DNA of 11,113 bases, taken from positions 1-11,113 of the forward strand of contig CALLHZ010000036.1 of the NCBI GenBank assembly GCA_938009115.1. The letters are read 5' to 3'. This DNA is from an uncultured Clostridia bacterium (GTDB taxonomy: Bacteria > Bacillota > Clostridia > Peptostreptococcales > Anaerovoracaceae). Positions 1 through 7,168 of the stretch are shown piece by piece. The position numbers and the translations under genes are program-made. The notes beneath the pieces are model-generated. The model saw only the letters and a program-made list of their open reading frames with translations. It did not search any database and was not told where the DNA came from. Each line of letters opens with the position of its first letter. Within the stretch, counting starts at the first letter, position 1.

Positions 1-205
1 CCTCAAGGAGGGTCAGTCGGCTACTGCCGAGGAGATCCGGGAATACATCCGGGCCCATATGGCCCGCCATAAAGTGCCAAAGTACGTGGAATTCGTGGAT
101 TCATTCCCCATGAACGCCGCAGGGAAAATATTGAAATACAAAATGAGGACCGCTGCAGTGGAAAAACTGGGACTGTACGAGGCGGCCAACGTGGAGACGG
201 CTTAA
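1..205 (+). CDS. AMP-forming acyl-CoA synthetase, C-terminal fragment
   Basis: This is the 3' end of a gene that enters from the left edge, in the frame whose first full codon is at 2. It encodes 67 residues ending at a TAA (203-205). The fragment is the small C-terminal lid domain of the acyl-adenylate-forming family, which makes acyl-AMP from a carboxylic acid and ATP and then acyl-CoA. Visible features are the helix EEIREYIRAHMARHKVPKY and the A10 motif FPMNAAGKILKYK. The catalytic lysine of that motif is residue 42 of the fragment (codon 125-127). The substrate cannot be told because the large N-terminal domain is missing. The style is closest to FadD-like medium- or long-chain fatty acyl-CoA ligases. 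Its stop lies 16 bp before the aminotransferase start, which suggests one transcript. Confidence 0.85.
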   Translation, partial: LKEGQSATAEEIREYIRAHMARHKVPKYVEFVDSFPMNAAGKILKYKMRTAAVEKLGLYEAANVETA

Positions 206-221
206 GCCGAAGGAGGAGACC

Positions 222-1292
222 ATGCTAAAGATCACCATCAACAAGACCCCCGCCCCTAAGGCGAAACCGGAAGACGAAACAAAGCTGGGCTTTGGCAAAT
301 ACTATACGGATCACATGTTCATCATGGATCATTCGCCGGAAAAAGGCTGGCACGATGCCCGCATCGTGCCCTTCGAGAATTTTTCCATCAGCCCTGCGGC
401 TTGTGTGTTCCATTATGGCATGTGTATATTTGAAGGACTGAAGGCGTACCGCCGGCCCGACGGAAAAGTGCAGCTGTTCCGGCCCGACGAAAATGCCCGC
501 CGGATGATGCGTTCCGCAGAGCGGATGTGCATGCCTCAATTCCCGGAAGAGTATTTTCTGGAAGCAGTCAAAACTCTGGTGTCCGTCGACGCCGACTGGG
601 TGCCTTCTGCGCCGGGAACGACGCTGTACGTCCGGCCGACGCTTATTTGTGACCACGACGACCTGTCCATGCATACGCTGGGAAGCTTCAAGTTCTTTGT
701 GATCCTCAGCCCCGTTGGCTCCTATTATGTGGAAGGACTGAAGCCGGTGCGGATCAAGATCGAGGAGACCGCCGCCAGGAGCGTCCACGGCGGTACAGGC
801 TTTGCCAAGTGCGGCGGAAATTATGCCGGCGCGTTCCACGCCACACTGCAGGCCGAGAAGGAAGGCTATTCCCAAGTCCTGTGGCTGGACGGCGCAACGA
901 AGCAATACATCGAAGAGGTCGGCAGCAACAACATTATGTTCAAGATCGGCGGAAAGATCGTGACGCCGGCTTTGGGCGACACGGTCCTCCCGGGCATTAC
1001 CCGCAAATCCTGCATCGAAATGTTCAAAAAGTGGGGAATGGAAGTGGAGGAGCGCCTCCTGCCGGTGACGGAGCTTCTGGAGCAATTGGAAAAGGGAAAT
1101 GTGCAGGAGGTCTTTGGCGTGGGAACTGCGGCCATCGTGACGCCGGTTGGCGTCCTGGGCTACGGCGGCAAGGACTATGAGTTCAACGGCGGAGAAATCG
1201 GCGAAACCACGCAAAGGCTCTATGACGAGCTGGTGGGCCTTCAGTTCGGAAGACGTGCCGATGAATACGGCTGGACTGTGCTGGCGGAGTAG
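222..1292 (+). CDS. ilvE: Branched-chain amino-acid aminotransferase
   Basis: A 356-residue fold-type IV PLP aminotransferase that interconverts valine, leucine or isoleucine with their 2-oxoacids, using 2-oxoglutarate/glutamate, in the cytoplasm. The PLP-binding lysine is K196 in GGTGFAKCGGNYAG. The conserved glutamate that contacts the PLP ring nitrogen lies in YIEEVGSNN (E231/E232). LPGITR (257-262) and GTAAIV (301-306) match the phosphate-binding parts of the family. FHYGMCIFEGLKAYR near residue 63 is the usual N-terminal signature. The length fits the longer eukaryote-like BCAT class rather than the ~310-aa E. coli type. The start at 222 is set by AGGAGG at 211-216, 5 bases upstream. It sits between the CoA ligase and the PFOR gene with gaps of 16 and 19 bp, so the three are probably co-transcribed. 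Family assignment is firm; exact substrate preference is inferred. Confidence 0.95.
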   Translation: MLKITINKTPAPKAKPEDETKLGFGKYYTDHMFIMDHSPEKGWHDARIVPFENFSISPAACVFHYGMCIFEGLKAYRRPDGKVQLFRPDENARRMMRSAERMCMPQFPEEYFLEAVKTLVSVDADWVPSAPGTTLYVRPTLICDHDDLSMHTLGSFKFFVILSPVGSYYVEGLKPVRIKIEETAARSVHGGTGFAKCGGNYAGAFHATLQAEKEGYSQVLWLDGATKQYIEEVGSNNIMFKIGGKIVTPALGDTVLPGITRKSCIEMFKKWGMEVEERLLPVTELLEQLEKGNVQEVFGVGTAAIVTPVGVLGYGGKDYEFNGGEIGETTQRLYDELVGLQFGRRADEYGWTVLAE

Positions 1293-1311
1293 GAGAGCAG
1301 GAAGCGGAGAT

Positions 1312-4300
1312 ATGCATCAAAGAAGAACAGTGATCATGGACGGCAACGAGGCGGCAGCCTACGTTGCCTACGCTTTTACGGAAGTGGCGGCCATTTATCC
1401 TATTACTCCCTCTTCTCCCATGGCCGAGAAGACCGACGTGTGGTCTGCGGAGGGACGGAAAAACATTTTCGGGCAACCGGTGAGACTGGTGGAAATGCAG
1501 TCGGAGGCCGGGGCCGCCGGAGCAATCCACGGCGCCCTGGAAACCGGCGCTCTGGCCACGAGTTATACCTCCTCCCAGGGACTGCTCCTGATGCTGCCTG
1601 TGATGCACCGCATCTCCGGGCAGCGGCACCCCGGTGTGCTGCACGTGGCGGCCCGGACGGTGGGAACTCATGCCTTTTCTATATTCGGAGATCACTCCGA
1701 CGTAATGAATTGCAGGGCTACAGGGTTTGCTATGCTTTCCACCTCCAGTGTCCAGGAAGTGATGGACCTTGCCGGGGTCGCTCATCTGGCCGCCATCAAA
1801 AGCCGGGTGCCCTTTCTTCACTTTTTCGACGGCTTTCGGACTTCGCATGAAATCAGCAAAATTGAAGCCATGGAGTACGACGAGCTGGCTGAGATGCTGG
1901 ACCGGGAGGCGCTTCAGGCGTTTCGCGACCATGCCCTCAATCCCGAAACGCCGGCCCTTCGCAGCACCGTCCAGAATCCGGACATTTATTTCCAGGTGCG
2001 GGAAGCCAACAATCGCTTTTACGACGCGGTCCCCGCGGTCGTGGAAGAATATATGGAGCAGATCTCGGCGCGCACCGGACGCTCCTACAAACTATTCAAT
2101 TATTACGGCGCGCCCGACGCCACGGAGGTCATCGTGGCCATGGGTTCTGTGAGCGGCGCCATCCGGGAGACAGTAGAGCATCTGAACGCAATCGGCCGTA
2201 AAGTAGGTTTTGTTCAGGTTCATCTGTTCAGGCCCTTTGCCGTGGGCCGATTGCTGGAAGCCATTCCGGAAACAGTCCGGCGGATCGCAGTTCTGGATCG
2301 CTGCAAAGAAATGGGCTCTGCGGGAGAGCCGCTTTATCAGGATGTCTGCACCGCTTTTTCCCAAAGCGAAAGATGTCCGCTGATCCTGGGGGGCCGTTAT
2401 GGTCTTTCCTCGAAGGACACGACGCCCGCCCAAATCGGAGGCGTATACGAAAATCTTTGCAACGCTGCGCCGCTCAATGGCTTTACCGTGGGTATCGTCG
2501 ACGATGTCACCCATCGTTCGCTTTTGCCGGACACGACGATCCCTGTGGTCCGGGACGGCGTTTTTTCCTGCAAATTCTGGGGCCTGGGTTCCGACGGGAC
2601 TGTGGGCGCCAATCGCAATACCGTGGAGATCATCAGCAGCCACACGGATTTTTACGGGCAAGCGTATTTTGAATATGACGCTAAAAAGTCCTTCGGGATC
2701 ACAAAATCCCATTTGCGTTTTTCACGGAAGCCCATCGATTCCTCCTATCTGGTCCGCCAGGCTGATTTCATCGCCTGCCATCACCAGACCTTCCTGCCGC
2801 AATACGATATGGTTTCAGAATTGCTTGCAGGCGGCACGTTTCTGCTGAATTGCTCCTGGTCGGAAGCAGAGCTGGAAGAAAAGCTCCCGGGCCGCGTCAA
2901 GCGCGGACTGGCAGAGAAGAAAGCGAAATTTTACACGATCGACGCCAGCGGCATCGCCCGGGAACTGGGGCTTGGGATCCACGCCAATATCGTCCTTCAA
3001 TCCGCCTTTTTCCGCCTCATGTCGGTCATCCCCGCCGATGAGGCCGAGCGCCACCTCCGGCAGGCTGTCCGGGAAACCTATTTCACCAAGGGCGATGCCG
3101 TGGTGGAGAAAAATCTGAAAGCCGTCGCCCGGGGGGCCGAGGCTGTTGTTCGTGTGGAGATCCCGGAAAGCTGGGCTTCTGCTCCGGATGAGGACGCCGG
3201 CCTGCCGGAGGGCGTGCCTGCCGTGGTCAAAAACCTGCTGAGGCCAATCAATGCCCAAAAGGGAGACGAGCTTCCCGTCAGCGCTTTTTCCGGTTACGAA
3301 GACGGCCAGGTGGAGCTTGGTCTTACTGCTTACGAGAAGCGCCGGATCGCCGCCGCGGTGCCGGTGTGGGACCCGGCTGCCTGTTTGCAGTGCAATCAAT
3401 GTGCCTTCGTATGTCCTCATGCGGCCATTCGTCCCTACTTGCTGGATGCCCGTGAGGCAGCCTCTGCTCCGGTGGATATGAAGACAGCTCCTGCAAAAGG
3501 CAAGGCCGCCGACGGCTTGTCGTATGCCTTGTTGGTGAGCACCGACGACTGCACCGGGTGCGGCAGCTGCGCCTCCGTCTGTCCGGCGCGGCAGAAAGCC
3601 CTTGCCATGGCGCCCATCGATCAGGTTCCTGCGGGAAGGGAGGCCTGGGCTTACGGTCTCAGCGTCTCAGACAAAGAGATCTTCGATCCCTTTACGGTCA
3701 AGGGGAGCCAGTTCAAAGAACCGCTGCTGGAGTTTTCGGCGGCCTGCGCAGGCTGCGGCGAAACGCCCTATGCCAAGCTCCTTACCCAACTTTTCGGCGA
3801 CCGGGTCTACTGGGCCAACGCCACCGGGTGCACACAGGCCTGGGGCGGCGCGATGCCAGGCATTCCCTACACCCGCAATAAAAAAGGAAAGGGGCCGGCC
3901 TGGAGCAACTCCCTCTTCGAAAACAACGCCGAATTCAGTCTGGGGATGGCCTTGTCCGTCAAGCAGCAGCGGGAAGCCCAGAGGCAGCGCGGCGAAGCGC
4001 TGCGGGACATTGCGGAAAGTGATGATCTTAAAAAATCTCTGGAGGCCTGGCTTGACGCATTCGATGATTTTGCCCTGTCGGCCAAAACGGGAGAGGCACT
4101 GGGGGCTTCGCTGGAAAAAGCGATGTCCGCAGCGCCGGCTGCCGCCGCGGAGGCAAAACTGATCCGCGACATGCTGTCTGCAAAGAAGCACTTTTCCAGA
4201 AAGACCTTCTGGATGTACGGCGGAGACGGATGGGCCTACGACATCGGCTACGGCGGGCTGGATCACGTGCTGTCCTCCGGCGAAAACGTGAACGTGTTCA

Positions 4301-4830
4301 TCGTAGACACCGAAGTGTATTCCAACACAGGAGGACAGGCCTCCAAGGCAACGCCACTGGGCGCTGTGGCCCAGTTCACCGCATCGGGAAAGCGTTCGGG
4401 AAAGAAAGACCTGGGCGCTCTGGCCAGGACCTACGGCAATGTGTACGTGGCCCAGGTGTCCATGGGCGCCGACCCGGCGCAGCTGGTTCGTGCCATCCGG
4501 GAGGCTGAATATTATGAAGGTCCTTCTGTGATCATCGCTTATGCTCCTTGCATTGCCCACGGCATCGCTGCGGGCATGGGCATGGCGCAGCAGGAGGCGG
4601 GAAAAGCAGTGGATGCCGGTTATTGGCATTTGTACCGTTATCATCCGAATACCGGAGAATTCATATTGGACAGCAAAGAACCCACTATACCTTACGGTGA
4701 ATTTCTGGCCGGCGAAGTGCGCTATGCCTCGCTGGAACGGACTTTTCCGGACAATGCGGAAGCGCTTTTCAAAAAAGCGGAACAACAGGCAGCCGACAGG
4801 TATAAAGCTTACAAACAACTGCAAAAATAA
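1312..4830 (+). CDS. nifJ: Pyruvate:ferredoxin (flavodoxin) oxidoreductase, single-chain
   Basis: A 1172-residue homodimer-type PFOR: pyruvate + CoA + oxidised ferredoxin gives acetyl-CoA + CO2 + reduced ferredoxin, the central oxidative step of anaerobes. Seen: YPITPSSPMAE at 29-39, active-site E65 and R115 in domain I; two ferredoxin-like clusters, C691/C694/C697/C701 and C747/C750/C753/C757; proximal-cluster ligands C812, C815, C840 and C1080; and the thiamine-diphosphate motif GGDGW (970-974) through N1005 in YSNTGGQ. Positions run nearly parallel to the Desulfovibrio africanus enzyme as I recall it, so the protein looks complete and pyruvate-type. The start at 1312 is preferred because AGGAAG at 1299-1304 precedes it and MDGNEAAA then falls at the usual place; ATG 1336 is an alternative. 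The same frame is open back to 1147, but that would overlap ilvE. A terminator follows directly. A branched-chain 2-oxoacid role cannot be excluded but is less likely. Confidence 0.96.
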   Translation: MHQRRTVIMDGNEAAAYVAYAFTEVAAIYPITPSSPMAEKTDVWSAEGRKNIFGQPVRLVEMQSEAGAAGAIHGALETGALATSYTSSQGLLLMLPVMHRISGQRHPGVLHVAARTVGTHAFSIFGDHSDVMNCRATGFAMLSTSSVQEVMDLAGVAHLAAIKSRVPFLHFFDGFRTSHEISKIEAMEYDELAEMLDREALQAFRDHALNPETPALRSTVQNPDIYFQVREANNRFYDAVPAVVEEYMEQISARTGRSYKLFNYYGAPDATEVIVAMGSVSGAIRETVEHLNAIGRKVGFVQVHLFRPFAVGRLLEAIPETVRRIAVLDRCKEMGSAGEPLYQDVCTAFSQSERCPLILGGRYGLSSKDTTPAQIGGVYENLCNAAPLNGFTVGIVDDVTHRSLLPDTTIPVVRDGVFSCKFWGLGSDGTVGANRNTVEIISSHTDFYGQAYFEYDAKKSFGITKSHLRFSRKPIDSSYLVRQADFIACHHQTFLPQYDMVSELLAGGTFLLNCSWSEAELEEKLPGRVKRGLAEKKAKFYTIDASGIARELGLGIHANIVLQSAFFRLMSVIPADEAERHLRQAVRETYFTKGDAVVEKNLKAVARGAEAVVRVEIPESWASAPDEDAGLPEGVPAVVKNLLRPINAQKGDELPVSAFSGYEDGQVELGLTAYEKRRIAAAVPVWDPAACLQCNQCAFVCPHAAIRPYLLDAREAASAPVDMKTAPAKGKAADGLSYALLVSTDDCTGCGSCASVCPARQKALAMAPIDQVPAGREAWAYGLSVSDKEIFDPFTVKGSQFKEPLLEFSAACAGCGETPYAKLLTQLFGDRVYWANATGCTQAWGGAMPGIPYTRNKKGKGPAWSNSLFENNAEFSLGMALSVKQQREAQRQRGEALRDIAESDDLKKSLEAWLDAFDDFALSAKTGEALGASLEKAMSAAPAAAAEAKLIRDMLSAKKHFSRKTFWMYGGDGWAYDIGYGGLDHVLSSGENVNVFIVDTEVYSNTGGQASKATPLGAVAQFTASGKRSGKKDLGALARTYGNVYVAQVSMGADPAQLVRAIREAEYYEGPSVIIAYAPCIAHGIAAGMGMAQQEAGKAVDAGYWHLYRYHPNTGEFILDSKEPTIPYGEFLAGEVRYASLERTFPDNAEALFKKAEQQAADRYKAYKQLQK

Positions 4831-4831
4831 G

Positions 4832-4856
4832 AAAAAGAGGCGTAAGCCTCTTTTTT
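4832..4856 (+). terminator. Intrinsic terminator after the PFOR gene
   Basis: A perfect 10-bp inverted repeat, AAAAAGAGGC (4832-4841) with GCCTCTTTTT (4846-4855), has a GTAA tetraloop and ends in a run of six T. It begins one base after the PFOR stop codon. This closes the CoA ligase-ilvE-PFOR transcript. Confidence 0.9.
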
Positions 4857-4869
4857 CTGCGGAAGACCC

Positions 4870-4898
4870 TTGCAATTTGCAGGAGCCGGTTGTATGAT
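4870..4898 (+). promoter_or_regulatory. Candidate sigma-A promoter for the YbaK-family gene
   Basis: A -35-like TTGCAA (4870-4875) is separated by exactly 17 bp from a good -10 TATGAT (4893-4898). Transcription would start near 4905, giving a leader of about 45 bases before the ATG at 4951. It lies just downstream of the PFOR terminator, where a new promoter is expected. The -35 matches the consensus at four of six positions. Confidence 0.55.
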
Positions 4899-4950
4899 GG
4901 ATTCACCGATCGGCCCGAAAGGGTCTTTTTCATTGAAAGAAGGAGGCGTC

Positions 4951-5433
4951 ATGGGATACGAAGCCGTAAAGAAGTATTTTGAGGAACACCATATTCCCAA
5001 CGAGATCATTCTCCTGAATGAAAGCAGCGCCACGGTGGAACTGGCAGCCAAAGCCCTTGGCCGCGAGCCCGGCGAGATCGCCAAGACCCTGGCCATGGAG
5101 CTCAAGGATGGCACGCATTTTGTTCTGGTGATCATGGGTACGGCCCGCATCGACAACCGGAAGTATAAAGAATGTTTCGGTTCCAAAGCAAAGATGCTTT
5201 CCTTGGAAGAGACGCTGACGGTTACCGGGCATCCCGTGGGCGGGGTGTGTCCTTTCGGTTTGCCCGAAAATATCGGCGTGTATCTGGATGAATCCCTGAA
5301 AAAATATGAAATGGTTTTCCCCGCTGCCGGGACCGGCAATTCCGCAGTCGGTTTTGCGCCGGAGGAGCTGGCTCGGGTCACGGGCGGCCGGTGGGTCGAC
5401 GTGACCAAAGACAGTCCCGAGGCGGAGTCTTAA
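4951..5433 (+). CDS. YbaK/ProX-family aminoacyl-tRNA deacylase
   Basis: A 160-residue single-domain protein of the YbaK/EbsC (prolyl-tRNA-synthetase-associated) family. These enzymes edit in trans, hydrolysing mischarged tRNAs such as Cys-tRNA(Pro) or Ala-tRNA(Pro) in the cytoplasm. The conserved lysine is K45 in AKTLAMEL. GHPVGGVCPFGLP (93-105) and AAGTGNSAVGF (125-135) are the other family motifs that line the substrate pocket. The length is normal for a stand-alone member. The start at 4951 is set by AAGGAGG at 4940-4946. An in-frame TTG at 4870 would run through the promoter and lacks a ribosome site, so it was not used. The gene stands alone between a terminator and the rpmG promoter region. 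The exact mischarged tRNA cannot be told from sequence, so no gene symbol is given. Confidence 0.88.
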   Translation: MGYEAVKKYFEEHHIPNEIILLNESSATVELAAKALGREPGEIAKTLAMELKDGTHFVLVIMGTARIDNRKYKECFGSKAKMLSLEETLTVTGHPVGGVCPFGLPENIGVYLDESLKKYEMVFPAAGTGNSAVGFAPEELARVTGGRWVDVTKDSPEAES

Positions 5434-5449
5434 AAAATGCGGATAATCG

Positions 5450-5502
5450 TTGACAGGAACAACTGATTGTGATAACTTAACAAGGTGACGCTATGGTACA
5501 AT
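5450..5502 (+). promoter_or_regulatory. Promoter region of the rpmG-secE-nusG operon
   Basis: Two candidate promoters lie in the 138-bp gap before rpmG. One has a perfect -35 TTGACA (5450-5455) but only weak -10 options: TAACTT at 5473 with 17 bp spacing, or GATAAC at 5471 with 15 bp. The other is an extended -10, TATGGTACAAT (5492-5502), which fits the TRTGnTATAAT form known from Bacillus, with only a poor -35 (TTAACA at 5477, 14 bp spacing). A promoter is expected here because the preceding gene is a separate unit. Which site is used is not clear. No terminator for the preceding gene is evident in the gap. Downstream, at 5536-5548, CCGTC/GACGG can form a 5-bp hairpin in the leader. Confidence 0.55.
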
Positions 5503-5571
5503 TGTTTGTATTGTGCGCAGAAACAGGTCTATCAACCGTCCCGGACGGATCATTTTACGGAGGTCAGAAAC

Positions 5572-5721
5572 ATGAGGGTCAGAATCACCATGGCTTGCAC
5601 CGAATGCAAGCAGAGAAACTACAACACCACCAAAAATAAGAAGAACGATCCCGATCGTATCGAAATGATGAAGTATTGCAAGTTCTGCAAAAAAGAAACA
5701 TTGCACAAAGAGACCAAATAG
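5572..5721 (+). CDS. rpmG: 50S ribosomal protein L33
   Basis: A 49-residue protein of the large ribosomal subunit. It starts MRVRITMACTEC and carries two CxxC pairs, C9/C12 and C36/C39, which form a zinc ribbon. This is the zinc-binding (C+) form; many bacteria also keep a cysteine-free copy for zinc starvation. The family signature CxxCKxRNYxTxKNKKN is present. The start at 5572 follows GGAGG at 5559-5563. The frame is also open from a GTG at 5485, but that start would overlap the promoter and add residues foreign to L33. It is the first gene of the rpmG-secE-nusG group, 18 bp before secE. Confidence 0.97.
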   Translation: MRVRITMACTECKQRNYNTTKNKKNDPDRIEMMKYCKFCKKETLHKETK

Positions 5722-5739
5722 CGAAAGGAAACCGTCGAA

Positions 5740-5964
5740 ATGGCAGAGCAAACTGCAGCCAAGGCCAAGAGATGGATCCGCCTCAAGGAGTATTTCCGGG
5801 GGATCCGTTCCGAGATCAAAAAGGTCGTCTGGCCTACGAAAAAAGAGACATATCGCTATACAGGCGTGGTGCTGGCTACCTGCGCCCTGTTTGCTTTCTT
5901 CTTCTGGATCCTGGATACGGGCTTCCTGAAATTGTTGGAAGTAGTTCTTAATATATCGATGTAG
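5740..5964 (+). CDS. secE: Preprotein translocase subunit SecE
   Basis: A 74-residue membrane protein that clamps SecY in the SecYEG channel. The conserved cytoplasmic amphipathic segment and hinge IRSEIKKVVWPTKKET spans residues 22-37. A single transmembrane helix runs from about 41 to 60, with a further hydrophobic stretch to residue 70. This one-span form is the usual type in Gram-positive bacteria; E. coli SecE has three spans. AAAGGAA at 5724-5730 is the ribosome site, 9 bases before the ATG. It lies between rpmG and nusG, the near-universal position of secE. Confidence 0.96.
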   Translation: MAEQTAAKAKRWIRLKEYFRGIRSEIKKVVWPTKKETYRYTGVVLATCALFAFFFWILDTGFLKLLEVVLNISM

Positions 5965-5972
5965 GAGAGGGT

Positions 5973-6644
5973 ATGCCTCAGGATAAGATCGCAGAGCTGG
6001 AAAAGGACACAGCAGTCCTTCCCGAAGACCTGCCTCCTTCCGATCCCGAAGATGATATGATTCCGGATCAGGAAGCGCCGGAAGGCGAAGCGGAGAACAA
6101 AGAGATCCCCGCAGGCTTTTCCAGGCGCAGCAAGGAAGCCAAGTGGTACGTGGTGCACACGTATTCCGGCCACGAAAACAAGGTGAAAGTCAATATCGAA
6201 AAGCTGGTGGAGAACCGGGGGATGCAAGACCTGGTCCTCAGTGTTATCGTGCCCACAGAAGATCGTGTGGAACTGAAGGACGGCCAGCGGAAAATCAAGA
6301 CGCGTAAAATGTTTCCCGGTTACGTGATCGTCAAGATGATCGTCACCAACGAATCCTGGTATCTGGTCCGCAACACCCAGGGAGTCACCGGATTCGTGGG
6401 ACACGGTTCAGAACCGATCCCTCTGACCGACGAAGAAGTACGGCGGATGGGCATCGAAAAGACCATCATCGTGCTGGATATCGGCGTAGGCGATACGGTT
6501 CGGGTGATCAGCGGTCCTTTCAAAGGATTCATGAGCGTCGTGGAAGAGGTCAACGTCGACCGGCAGACTCTGCGCGCCAGGGTGTCCATGTTCGGAAGGG
6601 ATACGCTGGTGGAACTGGAATACGACCAGGTGGACAAGGTTTGA
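5973..6644 (+). CDS. nusG: Transcription termination/antitermination factor NusG
   Basis: A 223-residue NusG/Spt5 protein that binds the RNA polymerase clamp and modulates pausing and termination. The NGN domain starts at KWYVVHTYSGHENKV (57-71) and includes KMFPGYVIVKM (112-122) and NTQGVTGFVGHG (134-145). The KOW domain is VGDTVRVISGPFKGF (172-186) and beyond. Most NusG proteins are about 175-180 residues. The extra length is an acidic N-terminal tail of about 55 residues, with 16 Asp/Glu in the first 46. The start at 5973 is supported by TAGGAG at 5962-5967, which overlaps the secE stop. The internal Met29 has no ribosome site and would still leave a tail. It probably shares a transcript with rpmG and secE. 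Confidence 0.96.
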   Translation: MPQDKIAELEKDTAVLPEDLPPSDPEDDMIPDQEAPEGEAENKEIPAGFSRRSKEAKWYVVHTYSGHENKVKVNIEKLVENRGMQDLVLSVIVPTEDRVELKDGQRKIKTRKMFPGYVIVKMIVTNESWYLVRNTQGVTGFVGHGSEPIPLTDEEVRRMGIEKTIIVLDIGVGDTVRVISGPFKGFMSVVEEVNVDRQTLRARVSMFGRDTLVELEYDQVDKV

Positions 6645-6668
6645 GTCCGCTGTATATATAAACGAAAA

Positions 6669-6683
6669 ACGGGGTCGCCCCGT
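6669..6683 (+). other. GC-rich hairpin between nusG and rplK
   Basis: ACGGGG (6669-6674) pairs perfectly with CCCCGT (6678-6683) around a TCG loop. It ends 2 bases before the rplK Shine-Dalgarno AAAGGAG (6686-6692). No T-run follows, so it is not an intrinsic terminator. It could mark an RNA-processing site or affect ribosome access, but the sequence does not decide this. The rest of the 56-bp gap shows an AT stretch (TATATATAA, near 6651) without a usable -35. Confidence 0.4.
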
Positions 6684-6700
6684 GGAAAGGAGAAGAGACT

Positions 6701-7126
6701 ATGGCAAAAAAAATCGAGGGCTATATCAAACTGCAGATCCCTGCAGGCGTAGCCACGCCGGCACCTCCCGTAGGACCTGCGCTGGGCCAGAAGAGCGTCA
6801 ACATCATGGAGTTCTGCAAGCAGTTCAACGCAAGGACCGCCGACCAGACCGGAATGATCATCCCGGTCGTGATCACGGTGTACGGCGACCGGTCTTTCAC
6901 GTTCATCACTAAAACGCCGCCTGCGGCCGTGCTGCTCAAAAAGGCCGCCGGTCTGGACACTGCATCCGGAGAGCCCAACAAGAAAAAGGTCGCCTCGCTG
7001 ACGATCGAACAGATGCAGGCCATCGCAAAGACCAAAATGCCCGATTTGAATGCTGCGGACTTGGACAGTGCCACCGAAATGATCAAAGGCACGGCCAGAA
7101 GCATGGGTATCACAGTCAAGGAATAG
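6701..7126 (+). CDS. rplK: 50S ribosomal protein L11
   Basis: A 141-residue protein of the ribosomal GTPase-associated centre, binding 23S rRNA together with L10 and the L7/L12 stalk. The N-terminal domain has the proline-rich loop PAGVATPAPPVGPALGQ (14-30), the site next to which thiostrepton-type antibiotics bind. The C-terminal rRNA-binding domain covers about 72-141 and includes SGEPNKKKVASLT. The length is exactly that of the family. AAAGGAG at 6686-6692 lies 8 bases before the start. It lies 42 bp before rplA, the common L11-L1 pair. Confidence 0.98.
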   Translation: MAKKIEGYIKLQIPAGVATPAPPVGPALGQKSVNIMEFCKQFNARTADQTGMIIPVVITVYGDRSFTFITKTPPAAVLLKKAAGLDTASGEPNKKKVASLTIEQMQAIAKTKMPDLNAADLDSATEMIKGTARSMGITVKE

Positions 7127-7128
7127 TA

Positions 7129-7163
7129 TGTGGGAGGCGAAAGCCGCATGCACCACAAGGAGG
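7129..7163 (+). promoter_or_regulatory. Probable L1-binding stem-loop in the rplA leader
   Basis: The rplK-rplA gap folds as a two-part stem: outer TGTGG (7129-7133) with CCACA (7153-7157), a 5' internal bulge GA, inner GGC (7136-7138) with GCC (7143-7145), and a GAAA tetraloop. The 3' internal loop is seven bases long. The string GTGGGAGGC (7130-7138) and this asymmetric layout match, as I recall it, the helix 76/77 part of 23S rRNA where L1 binds. The outer stem directly abuts the rplA Shine-Dalgarno AAGGAGG (7157-7163), so L1 binding would hide it. Known biology: L1 represses its own operon through such rRNA mimics in E. coli and archaea. The function here is inferred. Confidence 0.6.
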
Positions 7164-7168
7164 AATCA

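Noticed and set aside
1147..1311. N-terminal extension of the PFOR frame inside ilvE
   Set aside because: The frame is open, but it overlaps a conserved part of ilvE and gives residues unlike PFOR. ATG 1312 has a ribosome site and the family N terminus.
4870..4950. Upstream TTG start for the YbaK-family gene
   Set aside because: It would translate the candidate promoter and has no ribosome site; ATG 4951 follows AAGGAGG.
5485..5571. Upstream GTG start giving a 78-aa L33
   Set aside because: L33 is about 49 aa; the added part falls on the promoter region and ATG 5572 has GGAGG upstream.
6641..6660. TTGAGT and TATATATAA as a promoter before rplK
   Set aside because: The spacing is only about 6-8 bp, far from the 16-18 bp needed.
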